NCBI GenBank assembly: GCA_949126835.1
Contig: OX421506.1
Span: 18,048,447 to 18,112,446, forward strand
DNA from: Anisus vortex
Lineage: Eukaryota; Mollusca; Gastropoda; Planorbidae
Direction of reading: 5' to 3'
DNA: 64,000 nucleotides
Both the position numbers and the translations under genes were made by a program. The notes beneath the pieces were generated by a model that saw only the letters and a list, made by a program, of their open reading frames with translations, searched no databases and was not told the DNA's origin. Position 1 is the stretch's first letter. Each line of letters opens with the position of its first letter. This document shows positions 40,449-52,602 of this stretch, in pieces.

Positions 40449-42204
40449 TCAAAAGATTTAGATTATATAGGATATTTATAATAATATTATTCTACAAATG
40501 CTTATAATAGTTTTATTATAGTGGAATTTGAGATTTAGCCTACACCTACGTTTATGCCTACTTTTTTTAATTTAATTCGGCAAGACTGTTTTCTAAAGCT
40601 TAGATTTAGGCCTACACTTTGACAGAGTTTTTTAATTTTTTTCCTTTAAAAAAAAATTAAACCATAGTAGGCTAAAAGGCACGAATGATGTTTTCTATAA
40701 GGCTTAACATTTTCTCAAGAAAAATACCATTGCTATGAATTAAAGAAATGTTTTGTAGTTTTGTAATTGACACAAAAGGATATTTGATGTAGTCACTTTA
40801 CTATTGCTTAAAAAGGAAATGCTTTCATAAATAACATTGTAGCAATAAGGAAATGGCATCAAGTCTTTTAACAAAGTTGTTTCCATTTACGATATTTTTA
40901 TTGCAATGCTTTTAAGTATATCCCAATCATGGCAGTAAGAAGAGAGAAAGAATAGGCCTATGAACTGTATGGCACTCATTGAAGAAACTTTGCACCCTAT
41001 CAAATCGGGAATATTATGAGAATTTACATCATGTGGACAACACCAAATGTGTAACAGACTAACACTCTTGTGTTTTTAAGTATTTTGTTATATTTATTTA
41101 TAATAAACTAACCCAAAAAAAACACAGTTTTTATTATACTCCCTTTATTTTGTAAACTAAGTTTATATTTAATTTATATTTGATAGATTAAAATAAATAT
41201 AAGTGATATCATACCTTATGAATTTCGACACTAAAGTTTTGCGCATCCTTTTTTTTCTTCTAGCATTGTCCCGCAAAAACCATTATAAAAAGATAACTCG
41301 CTTTGTTTCGGATATATTGTGTAGTTTTCATTCTATTTATTTCGTTAAAACGAACATATCCGAAAAGTTTATTTACTTTCGTCTCTTCCGGTAGAGGAAG
41401 CCATGTTTCCATTTTCTTCGATTCGCAAATTGGTCGAAGGTATAAGTGACTATTCCAAAGGCTATGATGCTGAAAATTTGATAGACTGTATTGCTAGTCT
41501 GGACAAGTCTGCGACCCAAGTTTCAGCTTGATTGGACGACGGGAAGTGGTAGAAAAATAGATGCAAAGTTTTGCTAACAAACAAGCAAGCAAGCAGACAG
41601 ACAGAAAATGCACCTTAATAGAAAGAGAGTATAAAGGGGTATATTTTTACTAGAGTACAATAAAAAACGATTTAAATCCAGTCAAAAACGATGTAATTCC
41701 AAGTAACATGACAGATCTAAGTCCAAAACAGTCAAGCGTTTTTTTTTTTTAGTTCTTTAACTTATTTATTTCAAGTTTTAGATTCTGATTTTGGTGAAAG
41801 TGTATCAAATATATTGATATTACAAAAAATATATTTCGTTAATGAAAGATATGACTTTGGGCGAGCGTTTTAAACTTAAAATTTAGGTTTTTCAAAAGAC
41901 GAAAAGTGTGACTTATGACCTTCTTCCACTGGCACCGTCATATGGGATTTAATAAAGATTCTTTTCAATTCTTGTCTCTGTCAGTGGTTGTAATGGTAAT
42001 TTTAAAGTTTTTAGAAATTAGTTGTTCTTATCTTTTATGTTATAGACGCTTATTCTTTAGAGACAATTATTTCATCCAACGATGTATGCTTTATCCGTAC
42101 TTCGGGTCTTATAATCTTGCATTTTGATAAAGATTTTAAATGTTGTTAAGCTGTTAGGGAGAATCAACACCGGAAACCAAGATGGAATAATAGGCTTTTT
42201 TTTC

Positions 42205-42941
42205 TTACAACATAAAGGGCAACCAGGACTGCCAAGTCCATTGATTGTTTTGATTCTGAGCAGGCCTAGGCGTAGGCCTGGGCGTAGGTGGACGCTGCAC
42301 AGGCCTAGACGAGCCGGCCGCCGCAGACGACACACCGTTGCGCGACACCATGTATGCGTAAGGGTTTGGGCCTCTCCCAGCGATAGGCTGGAAATACCAT
42401 GACCAAAAGTTTGGCTTCAGAGGCGTTACCGGGGGCTTCGGGGGCGTCACCGGGGGCTTCGGAGGCGTCACCGGGGGCGCCGTGAAGCGGGTGGTTGTCG
42501 TAGTAGCTGCTCTCGGGTTGGGTGTGGTTAACGCGGGACTGGGCGTGGTTAACGCGGGACTGGGCGTGGTTGACGCGGGGCTGGACATGGTTGGGCAGGG
42601 CGTGGCTGGGCAGGGTGTGGTTGGGCAGATTGTGGTTGGGCAGGTTGTGGTTAATGCGGGGCTGGGCGTGGTTGGCGCGGGGTTGGACATGGTTGGGCAG
42701 GGTGTGGTTGACGCAACAGGCCCAACGGTTGTTGTTGAAGCTTGAGGCACGCAGTGTGGGTAGATCTGTGGTGCGTCTTTGGTTAGGCAGGTTGCGGACA
42801 GAATGGCGTGATGCAGATAAGGAAAGGTGTTGACTCCGGTGAAAATGCCGGCGCTCTTCCCAGACGCAAAGATTGGGAGATCCGGACCTCCGGTCGTTCC
42901 TTGAGTATTATACAGACTGGGAAACTTGTACATTAAACCTC
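42205..42941 (-). CDS. Pseudo-phosphatase copy 2, last exon with mucin-like tail
   Basis: 737 nt from acceptor TTCTTTCAG to TAA. The first part ([20 protein letters not shown] ... ATCLTK) matches the last strand and helix of the fold. Then come Pro/Thr/Cys repeats ([14 protein letters not shown]), a PPVTPPKP triplet repeat and a basic, Trp-containing end [11 protein letters not shown]. No clear GPI signal is seen, so secretion or matrix deposition is likelier than membrane anchoring. The repeats are a coding minisatellite (42520-42720). Confidence 0.85.
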
Positions 42942-45900
42942 CTGAAAGAATAAAACACAAGCATATAATAAACAGAATTGTGATTAAATGGGGAATATAA
43001 AATATATATATATATATATATATTATATTACTGTTACGGAAAATACCCCATCTGAATAAATCTCACTAAGACCAAACTCTAACCCCGAAAAGGCGTAGGG
43101 CAGAGACATATTTTGTATGGACGTAGTGTCTGTAATATACAAGAGAAAAAGAAAAAAAACACATCATTTCAGCCATACGTCGCAACTTTTAAATTAATAA
43201 ATCTTTATTCATAACATTCTAGTAGACTCTAAATGTTTTGAATCTTTTTAGTACATAAAGAAAAAAAAATGTTCGCATATACATATATATCGACTTTGGT
43301 TAATTTTATTATGCAATTAACTTTTGTTATGTTATAGTGTATAACATTATTGTTAGAACCACCCATTTACTAAATATTTCCCTATAAAAGAGTGATCCTA
43401 TTTAAAAAGCATTCTCAGTATTGGGACACGACTGTTTATTTTATTAACTTAACACACGAGACAAGGTTAAGGTCGTTTAAACAACGATTCATTCATAAAC
43501 CAGCCGAAACTAGTTTATTCGTAGACAAATCGTCTTCTGCAATGGTAGCCCGCAAAAGGTTTTTAATACATGTCCCTGAAATCAGTTTAGCCCGCGAAAG
43601 GTTATTAACGTCATGTTTCCGAAATTAAGCTGTCTATTAAATGCATGCTTCCCATTGGGCAGGGTGAGGAAGACTGTGACGTCACTCTCGCGCTCTTTTG
43701 AGTTTGGCCTGGTAAATACAATGTCATAGTCCTATCCATTTTTTCAGCCGGCAGAGATCTGGAGCTAGACTTACGATGAGAGACGACGTTAACCTTCTAA
43801 CGGGACAGGTCGCATTATTGTTGCACTGTTCATTGTAACATATGCTTTTTTGATTTCCATCTACTATTACAGCTTTATTTGCTTAATAAAAGTTACTTTA
43901 TTAATTTACAAGCCAAGGATTTTGTCTTGATTGAAAACTGTTGTTGAGAGATTTCTTTGAATGATGCTAGATTGACCAACTTGAGGAATTGCTGAAAACT
44001 ATTATCACTGCTCAGAGAAACGTGGGTTCCCGTTTGGGCTAAATAAGAATCATACCTAGACAAGCAGCCAAAAGCATGGAAGTGAGAGCTACAATGTAAC
44101 AACTTTTATCTTTCCGTTTTTAAATACATAGCTTCTAGATCTGCAAAATTTCATTGTTTAGTTGATTTATGGCTTTATTCAAATATTATATTATCTAAAA
44201 TATTTTTTTTTACACATGTACCCAATTTTACTTAGCTTAGCCAATTGACGAGTCTTAAATCTTATGCGTGCATTAATTTTGGACGACACATCACTTCCAA
44301 TCCTATTCGCTAAATCGGAAAAAAAAAATGGCTGCCTTCTGCCATAAATTCTGGCATACTCACTTTTAATATTGAAGACAAAATCCTCACAATAATACTT
44401 TAGCCTTTGTTTATTTGTAGTCGGCCTGAACTTGCTGTTGAAAGTTTCAATGAATTACTCAACTTGCGTGAATGTTAAGTGAGTGACAAGGCGTAAATCT
44501 CTGCTTTCAATCGTAATGTATGCCATGGTAAACAAAACAAAATGAAACCGGATGTTCAAACGTGCCAAAAGATAATTATATGATCGTTTACGGAAATATA
44601 GCGGAAATGCATTTTCATCCAAATTTGCCTATTTAAGACTCGTCAATAAGAATGATACTATTTTAGGAGTATTAATAATACGTCGATGTAAGCAAAATTA
44701 TAGATCTAACTGTACATTGGAAAATATAGATCTAACTGTACATTGGAAAATATAAAATATAGATCTAACTGTACATTGGAAAATCAATGCTCGAAATGAG
44801 GAATAAGGGTCAACTCCATTCAGTCCCCTGCTTACCTGCTTAGGTATTTACATAATTTCATGCAGGTGTGTGTATTATTGTATGGTGTAAGAACTATCAA
44901 ATACCTGTTTCAGAATCAAAAGTCGGAGACTTTTTCACCCCAAACGCATAGTTCAAGAAGGTGTATGGTTCACACGTCTCTGTATTTGCGGAACCTAAAA
45001 TCAAATGACGAACAAAATAAAGATTAAAGAGAAAACGAAATCTAAATTGAAATGCATAATTTATTATTGCAGGTACAAAACAAGACATAACAAAGTGTAC
45101 AGTAAGTTAAGTACCCTTCCGACCAAATTGATCGTAGGGCCTGTGAAGCAGCGTTCACCAGTTTCTGTGGCCATGGCATACTAGGGGAAGTGTGGCGATC
45201 ACAATGCCCAGGCATCCCTAACTAAGAGATGGGTAGACTCGGGGACATCCTCCAGTCCCGGGAACCAATCCTAGCCTTCACCAGGTAATCTATCCCAGGC
45301 CCTTCGGTACTCAAGTCGAACGCGCTGCCGCTTGGCCACCGCACCTTAAATAAAACAACGTTGTTTTTTTGTTTGCATAAATTCGTCATAAGCATTTTTG
45401 TTTGCATTTTGTTATGATACGCAAATACTTTAAACAGCGATGGAGGTGAAAAACACAATTATGAGAGAAGGTGATGTTATCGGCAAATGGTCAATATGCC
45501 AGGAGTCAGCTCCATAGGATAACGATAAGTGGGTCAGTGAACCCTGCGAAGTTTCGTCACAGTGTTTGCGAAATAAATATATGAATTAAGAAACAACAAC
45601 AACACAATAAAGAACTGTGAAACATGTCTCAAAACATCAAATGTTCGCTATTTCGTTTGAATCCAGATAGCCGTCATCTTCTTCAAACATAGCAGGCGTA
45701 TGTGAAACGGGAAAATATCTCAATTTCGCTCCACTCTCGCTATTTCAATGGCATACACTCATTTTCCTTATTTTTTTTGAAGAGTAAAGCATAATATGTT
45801 AAATATAATAATGGGAGGGGGCGCAAAGCCTTTAAGATGTTCTGCGATTGAAATTGAAATATTACCGTATACATTTTCATTTAGGTATGAACCAGATCCA

Positions 45901-48674
45901 ACAGTTAGAGTTGATCCCTGAGTAGATGCAAGTAGTAGCAACGTGTCCTCACCTTTGACAAGATCCTGAGTGGAAGCAAAAAATGTACTGAAGTAATAAC
46001 TCTTACTATTGCAATGATAAGTAGTAAAGAACCTTTCGCACCTAATTCATCATAGGACCAGCACAATGCCCAGCCGCCTTTACTTTACCCCAACTAATGT
46101 CAGGGACTCATATTTGCTGGGTAGACTCTGGGACACCCTCCAGTCCCGGGAACAAAATCCTAGCCTTCACCAGGATTCGAACCCAGAACCTTCTGAACGC
46201 CAGTCGAATGCGCTGCCATTCGGCCTCCGTGCTCTCCCCGTAATGATAAGGACGTAGAGTTAATTCTATAAAAAAATGCACAATTATATTCAGGAGTGCA
46301 CTGAGCATGCTAAATATAGTAACATAGAGTAAGTGTTTTATAAATAACCATCGTCGTCATAATTATATGCATACGCCCCTATGGTTGTTTAGGTAACAAA
46401 GCTACTTACGTAGATATCATTGACGAAGCCCAGGATCCTATCCAGGTGCTTAGCGGCCAGGACAGCCTGGGAAGCGTCGTGAGCTCTGGCTATCTGATCA
46501 ACTGAAGATGGACATGAAGTTACACAATCAATAGAATACCTTGATTAACTCACAACAAACTGACTACAACGCATTCCATGCTCCAGTGGTAACCAGTAAA
46601 CATCCATTTAATTGGCCTCACCAGCCATCGTCGTACCCATAAGCATCTATGACGCTGACAAAGGATGGTCCTCTTTGCAAGCAATGGACAATAATCATGC
46701 TTAAAATTCGACCGACCCTTACATTGGCAAAAAGCCTGAAACGTAATGTCTAAGAGATACCCAAGAGAGATATCGGTGACAGACCAAAGTCTCGGCTCAA
46801 GACATTGGCGAATCAGGCAGTAATCTAGAACAGGGATTGGCAACCTACGGACGTTTGCCAGACTTAGCACGCAGAGCCATTTTTAATGGCACGCGAAACA
46901 CTCCAGAAAGCTATAATTCATTTCGCTTATAAAAAAATAAATTTGAGTGCTAGAACAGGATAACTTGTATGCTGTTGGCACGCTGAATGATTTAGAAATC
47001 CATCTTTGGCACTATATTATCTAAAGGTTGCCGACTGCTGATCTGGGACGCCATTAAATATCGATAAACGAATAACACCACATGTAATAAAATGACTTCT
47101 ATTTTTTTTTGTTTTCTTATGAAAACGTATATAATCTTCCTTTAAGTGGAGGGGCTTCAATGAAATTGATCTAATGCCAAAAAATTTAATTTTTTTTTAG
47201 CTTTTGCCTAAGTTGTATACTTTAATTATTACTGGATCTAAAATATTTAGATCGGGAATTTTAGTAACATTATTTCAATGTAAAAAATGCATTTGAAATG
47301 GGTATACATCAAAATTGTATTTATTTTGTTAAAAACGTATTTGCACTACAGTAATATAAAAAAAAATTAATTCTATATTAATATTCATCAAATTAAAGGT
47401 TAACATCTTGTAATTGTGGAGAAAAAAATCTTACAACAAAAAGATGAGGAAATTGAATTTTCCTCCAAAAAAGTTTCCTAAAATCGTCAGTTATTCCGGT
47501 TTTTCTCAAAACTTTGTTTTCATGTATTTCACTCCCTAATAATTGTTTATTTACCAACCAATTATCATGCAATTTTTCCCAGATGTTCATTACATTGGTT
47601 CTTTAATGTATATAATAGCGATTTAGAAAATAAAAAGTAGTTTGTTTTTTTAAATAATATTTTAGTAACTTTAAACATATTTTTACCATGTTCGTATAAT
47701 ATGCCACACAAAAAATTAATAAAAATTCAATTTCAGTTAAATTTAAAATTCCTTCTGCTCAACTTGCATAAATAAAGTTTATGTATAATTATGCAAAATT
47801 TAAATAAAGTATAATGATTAATAAAAAAAGAGTAGTGTTTTTAATTAAAGTTTAAAAATAGTAATTTCCAAAACAAAATGGCCGCCATCTCCATCGCACT
47901 ATATATAGTCCAAATATTATACATATTATTGGATAAGAAAAAAAGAAAAAACAACCTTCTACTGGATTTCCTGCCCTTAAAATGTTTAACCAAATTATCC
48001 TGCCCAGGGAGTTAGCAAATCCATATTATCCTGCTTGACATTAATCGCATTTACTTGCCCCAGGTTCAGTCTAAATGTTTTAACACGTTCAAGGAAGTCG
48101 TATAAGCTTACTCCTTGTATTGATAGATCAGCCTGTCTACTCACTTGTTTCATAATATAATACTCTGCCGTTCATTTATTGACTTACTGTAAACTGTGAT
48201 AAAATATCCATTAGACTTGCTAGATTTTTTTCTGAAATTGTTCACTAAGTCGACCAAGTTTTCATTGGTCAACTCGATGCCATCATTCTCTTCCAGAAAA
48301 CCTGAAATGTAAAAGACTCTAGATGGTAAAATGTAACAAGTTGGAATACTACATAAAAGTAAAATAAAGTACCCGTAGGACCAAACAGTGTCGGTGAAGC
48401 AGCGTTCACCTGTTTCAGTGGCCACTTTACCCCAACTGAAGTCAGGTGATGGACAGCCTTCAGACTTGAGAACAACTTACTAGTCTTTACAAGGATTTGA
48501 ACCTACGACTTTCGGTCACCATGCCCCTAATGTGGATTTAGTTCAACTTATATACCAGTAGGACATGGTGGTCGTTGTTATAGGCCTTGTTGGTGAAGAC
48601 TGCAAGTAAAGTTAGTCTACTCCGAATTTAATATTGTATAAATCTATTTTATTCTCTCTGTATCTCTCTCTCTG

Positions 48675-48747
<73 letters not shown>

Positions 48748-50429
48748 TGTATATACATAGGCAAAGAACATATATGACATATATACCGTTACATAATTCA
48801 TGATTAGGTAGAGGGATAGACAAATAGATATATATATATAGATATATAGATAATTAGATAATTAGACAGAAAGACAGATATATTGATAGACAGATGGATA
48901 GACAGACAGACCGGCAGACAGTCAGATGGAAAGAAAAAAGATAGACAGATAGATAAATAAATAGATAGATAAAGAAATCTAAAGTTTTATAGTCAGATAG
49001 TTAGATAGATAGATAGATAGTTTGATAGATAGATAGATAGATAGATAGTTATATATATGTCAATCTATTAACAGTGCAAATAACGTTGAACACTTATATG
49101 CGATTGATGAGGCTAGGTAGGCCAATAATAGAACTAGGGATGTTAAAACCGTTTTTTTTTCAAAACCGATTTTCGGATCTATAAAACCGGTTTAAAACCG
49201 GATTTCGGTTCTCCCCCCTCCCCGCGCGCAAGCCGGAAAAGCAAAATGTGCGTAGCTTTGTAGGAATATTTGAAAAATAGATCAAACTCAAGTAGTATTT
49301 GCAGGGCATTCAAGAATACAATATGAATTTGTACACTTTACCATAACATTCTTTAGAACGAAAATAAAATCTGGGCTAATTGATTAAAACCGATTATAGC
49401 TTTCAATGGTGATAAAGAAAATGTGTACACCGTTGACTTAGATTTGTTAATAATGTATTGATGAACATGATCGAGTGGCACGAGGACCAAACAGGGTTGG
49501 TGAAGCAGAGGGCTTCGCCGGCCCTATGGATCAATTTGGTCCGACGGGTACTTTACTAGGTCCACATTAATAGACTAACTGCCAGATCCTGACCGTAGTT
49601 ATGACGGACTGCTGAACTAATGACGTAATCCACGCCTTTTTTTCATGGACTAAAACTAGTAAATATAGGTCAAATTGCGTTAACTTACTAAACAACTTTT
49701 TAAAATCGATTGACAAAATCCTTCAGGACCAGGCACATCCACTTCACGACAACTACATAATGTCTAGTTCGAAATGGTCGGCTTCTTTCAATAAGGGAAA
49801 GAGCAGAGAGATTTAGAAACTCTTTTTCTTCCACTATCAATGAGAGTCTTTCAACAGAATAGTCAGCCAGAAAATACAATAGCTGACTCATAATGATAAT
49901 TTATGCTTGTATGATGAATAATAAGATCGTTTGCGTGTGTATGTCTATTCCCATACGTGTATATTTCTTTGCGTATATATAAATAATTCTTTTACATTGT
50001 TTAAAAATGTAATCAAGTCGAATTTCCAGTTGGATCGATATAGTAATCTTATCTTAATCTTATATTATCTTATAGCCTGCGTCTCAAAAATACATGCACT
50101 CTACTGGGGAAAGTGGTGTCGTTAAAAAAAAAGATTATAAGACAAGCTGCTCACCCAAAATGTAGTCTAAAGTGTCGTTGGCTAAGGCGGCGCTCACGTC
50201 AACTTTCCCGATGGATATTCGGTAAGGACGTTGTTTGAGATCTTTATACGAGGTCCACATCTGAAAACATATTGACATTTTATCAATCAATGAATCGAAC
50301 AGTAAATCATCCAATCAATCAACATGTTTATATATCTACCATTATGCACATCTGTCAATCTATCTACGTATCTATCTATCTATGTCCGAATCTATCAGTA
50401 TCTATCCGTCTATATTGTCTTTCTATTTG

Positions 50430-50474
<45 letters not shown>

Positions 50475-51462
50475 TTATCTATCTAATCAAATCTAATCTA
50501 ATCTAATCTAATCTATCTATCTATCTTTCTGTCTGCTTGTCTGTCTGTCTAGATATATATCTATTTATCTATATATCTATTCATCTGTCTGTCTATATAT
50601 CTATCATTAAATCTATCTATCTGTCGTTCTATCTATCTATATATTTATTTATCTGTCTTCCAGTCTCATCGTCTATCCGTCTCTCCGTCTTTCCATCAAT
50701 CTGACTATTTATCTATCTGTCTATCTGTCTATCTGCCTATCTGCCTATCTGCCTATCTGCCTATCTGTCTATCTGTCTATCTGTCTATCTGTCTATCTGT
50801 CTATCTGTCTATCTGTCTATCTGTCTATCTGTCTATCTGTCTATCTGTCTATCTGTCTATCTGTCTATCCGTCTATCCGTCTATCTGTCTATCCGTCTAT
50901 CCGTCTATCTGTCTATCTGTCTATCTGTCTATCTGTCTATCTGTCTATCTGTCTATCTGTCTATCTGTCTATCTGTCTATCTGTCTATCTGTCTATCTGT
51001 CTATCTGTCTATCTGTCTATCTGTCTATCCGTCTATCCGTCTATCTGTCTATCTGTCTATCCGTCTATCCGTCTATCTGTCTATCTGTCTATCTGTCTAT
51101 CTGTCTATCTGTCTATCTGTCTATCTGTCCGTTTGTCCGTATGTCCGTATGTCCGTCTGTCCGTCTGTCCGTCTGTCCGTCTATCCGTCTGTCCGACTAT
51201 CCGTCTGTCCGTCTATCTTTTTATCTGTCCATCTGTCCGTCTGTCCGTCTATCCGTCTGTCCGACTATCCGTCTGTCCGTCTATCCGTCTGTCCAACTAT
51301 CCGTCTGTCCGTCTTTCTGTTTTTCTGTCTATCCGTCTATTCATCCTTTTATCTTACCCTTTTAAGATCTACATCTGACCGGGAGTCTGGCAATGTGCCG
51401 TTTGTCAATTCATCTTGATTAGTCTTCAAATGAAAGTAGTTCCGACCAGATCCGACAATAAC
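42205..51462 (-). CDS. Secreted alkaline-phosphatase-fold pseudoenzyme, copy 2 (3' seven exons)
   Basis: Exons: 51462-51358, 50260-50155, 48301-48188, 46501-46410, 45965-45866, 44994-44905, 42941-42205. They sum to 1344 nt, exactly 448 codons with the stop, with every phase agreeing. The first five are paralogous to exons 6-10 of copy 1; the last two supply the 3' end missing from copy 1. The same catalytic positions are changed (ARAHD in the zinc loop, STQ for the zinc Asp-His). In the final exon, TTGGPD stands where the enzyme has THAGED, so the last zinc His is also lost. The protein then ends in a long Pro/Thr-rich mucin-like tail. No 5' exons were found between 51.5 and 64 kb; the intron there would be far longer than the 2.8 kb of copy 1, or copy 2 lacks its start. 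Confidence 0.87.
42520..42720 (-). repeat. Coding minisatellite in the mucin-like tail
   Basis: Variants of gcgggactgggcgtggttaac and ggttgggcagggtgtggtt on the plus strand correspond to PSPALTT- and PCPTT-type peptide repeats on the minus strand. Expected to vary in length between individuals. Confidence 0.8.
43038..43129 (-). CDS. Alternative or decaying duplicate of the PYTF exon
   Basis: After acceptor TATTACAG an open phase-1 frame reads [20 protein letters not shown], resembling [13 protein letters not shown] of the exon at 44905-44994 and the same family strand. Donors at 43037 give phase 0, which the last exon cannot accept (an immediate TAA); a donor TTA|GTGAGA at 43066 would give a 63-nt phase 1-1 cassette. 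It may be an alternative exon or a dying copy. Confidence 0.45.
43140..44640. other. Intron of copy 2, no further gene seen
   Basis: AT-rich; a GC-richer patch near 43640-43720 has no supported frame. Confidence 0.5.
44697..44784. repeat. Short tandem repeat, 3 units
   Basis: tatagatctaactgtacatt plus ggaaaa occurs three times, the last after a small insert. Confidence 0.85.
44905..44994 (-). CDS. Pseudo-phosphatase copy 2, PYTF exon
   Basis: 90 nt, phase 1-1, acceptor GATTTTAG, donor [25 protein letters not shown] aligns with the family strand KAYTVLLYGNGPGYVLKDG. Its copy 1 partner would lie left of position 1. Confidence 0.8.
45107..45347 (-). mobile_element. tRNA-derived SINE, full length
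   Basis: From the A-box end (gccgcttggccaccgcacc) through body to ccgaccaaattgatcg. It is the undisturbed partner of the fragment at 2605-2655 cut by the RTE. Confidence 0.82.
45866..45965 (-). CDS. Pseudo-phosphatase copy 2, [12 protein letters not shown] exon
   Basis: 100 nt, phase 0 to 1. The core is identical to copy 1; the end differs (NENVY against NERLV) along with the first residue. Confidence 0.85.
46045..46240 (-). mobile_element. tRNA-derived SINE
   Basis: Partner of 3371-3536 at the same intron site; B box ggattcgaac (plus view) and A-box end gctgccattcggcc retained. Confidence 0.78.
46410..46501 (-). CDS. Pseudo-phosphatase copy 2, former zinc-loop exon
   Basis: 92 nt, phase 1 to 0. 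[20 protein letters not shown]; four replacements and one silent change relative to copy 1; metal ligands lost in both. Confidence 0.85.
46833..47038. mobile_element. hAT-type MITE, duplicate
   Basis: Ends cagggattggcaacct and aggttgccgactgctg are inverted repeats; partner of 4052-4250. Confidence 0.62.
47045..48140. other. AT-rich intron of copy 2
   Basis: Collinear with 4255-5455 but without the Rex-like LINE fragment found at 5460-5730, which therefore entered copy 1 later or was lost here. Confidence 0.6.
48188..48301 (-). CDS. Pseudo-phosphatase copy 2, NGYFITVY exon
   Basis: 114 nt, phase 1-1. Begins [16 protein letters not shown]; six residues differ from copy 1 and no silent change was found. 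The last 20 residues are identical. Confidence 0.85.
48363..48525 (-). mobile_element. tRNA-derived SINE, partial
   Basis: 3' end acccgtaggaccaaacagt, ggtgaagcagcgttcacc and B-box part ggatttgaac; partner of 6070-6175. Confidence 0.65.
48681..49070. repeat. TA run and GATA-type microsatellites
   Basis: (TA)n at 48681-48743, then GATA/GACA arrays at 48830-48910 and 48950-49055; only in copy 2. Confidence 0.92.
49140..49480. other. Repeat-like DNA with aaaaccggttt words
   Basis: Palindromic aaaccggtttaaaaccgg near 49185 suggests a terminal or subterminal part of a small DNA element; no partner found. Confidence 0.35.
49486..49557. mobile_element. Head-to-head SINE 3' ends
   Basis: A reversed SINE 3' end (ggaccaaacagggttggtga) runs straight into a forward one (ctatggatcaatttggtcc), giving a hairpin-capable palindrome. 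Confidence 0.55.
50155..50260 (-). CDS. Pseudo-phosphatase copy 2, fast-evolving exon
   Basis: 106 nt, phase 0 to 1, acceptor TTTTCAG, donor TTGG|GTGAGC. Reads [20 protein letters not shown] and on to DYIL. Same length and splice signals as 6318-6423 but 13 of 35 residues replaced. Confidence 0.82.
50330..51348. repeat. TCTA/TCTG microsatellite, duplicate
   Basis: About 1 kb, core of alternating CTAT-CTGT and a GTCC-rich end. Same intron position as 6530-7438, abutting the exon donor at 51357. Confidence 0.95.
51358..51462 (-). CDS. Pseudo-phosphatase copy 2, [10 protein letters not shown] exon
   Basis: 105 nt, phase 0-0, acceptor CACTGCAG, donor AGG|GTAAGA. Relative to copy 1 it has Asn, Asn, Thr and Arg replacements; the change to NGT creates a possible N-glycosylation site. 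Confidence 0.88.
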
Positions 51463-52337
51463 CTGCAGTGTAAAAAAAAACATTCCAGTAATACATAAAT
51501 TTAAAAAGAAATAATAACTCTTATATTTTGTCATACTCTTAAAGATAGAGTTGTCTGTGAGATCTAGAGCTAATCAAAGACTTTGAAAGACTATAATAAG
51601 ATAAGAAATAGCCTGCGGGAAACCACGGGAGGGAAAAAAATTTGTTTAAGTGTTGTTTTTTTTATTTTTAGAATTGAATTATTTATATATCTGGTATAAT
51701 TTTTCAAATGTCTGGAAAATTTAGCCGGCAGTAATTTAGGCCTAATTCATGGTTTTATATTTAAGATATGACGATTTTAATTAGTGATATTTACATTTGT
51801 ATCGAGTTACTGAGATAAATAAAGCACAAACACAGTTTTCTTTAACTGCCATTTTTCACTTTATTAAATTCAAAAATGAAACTGTTCTTTAAAAGCAATA
51901 TTGAGTGTAATTTCTTGTTCATCATGCAATGTCTGTTGAGTGATTAAAAAGCGACAAAAGTTGACCTTAGTTAGATGAAAACTTCGACATGATTGCATGT
52001 ATGTTCTTAAAATGTTTAATTGCTATCACAAAAGCCAGATGGATTTGAAATTGTTGACATGATAGATAATAGGTTCATGTTTAGTGTTGAGGAACCAAGG
52101 TGATAAATTTGGATTAAAAGCCTATCAGTTTTAAATATAACATTATAAGTTCACCGAAGTGTTCAAATTGCGATGTATTTCTTTTGCAAAGACAATCTTT
52201 GGATTGAGATTTCTCAAATGCATAATGATTACATTCTCATTATTGCTCTTTCCTTTGGTGTAATACATTAAATACCATTAGTGTCATATTTTATCACAAT
52301 AAGTTTGATACCAGACATTATCATAACTGTTTGTGAG

Positions 52338-52602
52338 ATCGAACGTTCGGCTGACGTAACGAAGTTTATGAGTATGAATCTTTATAAAGGCCATGGTTTG
52401 TTCCCGTCAATGAAGGGTGTCTCTGAGCATACCCATTTCTGATGGGTACCTGAAACTCGTTAGGGAAAATTAAAGGGGGACTGGGCATTGTGGGCTTTGA
52501 GCTGGCCATACAATCTTCAAGTATGCCGTGGTCCCTGGAATCTGTGAACGCTGCTTTATGGTCCCTTAAATTCAAATTGATCTAACAGGGATACTTTACT
52601 AC
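52338..52602 (+). mobile_element. tRNA-derived SINE, worn copy
   Basis: Partner of 8296-8562, same orientation and wear. Confidence 0.65.

Larger units (their letters stand above)
36453..42446. repeat. Three tandem 1998-bp units
   Basis: Units 36453-38450, 38451-40448 and 40449-42446 appear identical wherever I compared them, and their predicted frames are identical. The junction is tc|aaaagattt, with two bases of microhomology. Each unit holds the 3' flank and the last about 240 coding bases of the pseudo-phosphatase final exon; only the third is joined to the rest of the exon. Each also carries a Rex-like LINE 3' scrap just beyond the stop codon. Confidence 0.93.

Noticed and set aside
42482..42833. 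Plus-strand frames of Trp/Gly-rich repeats
   Set aside because: Antisense of the mucin-like tail exon on the minus strand.
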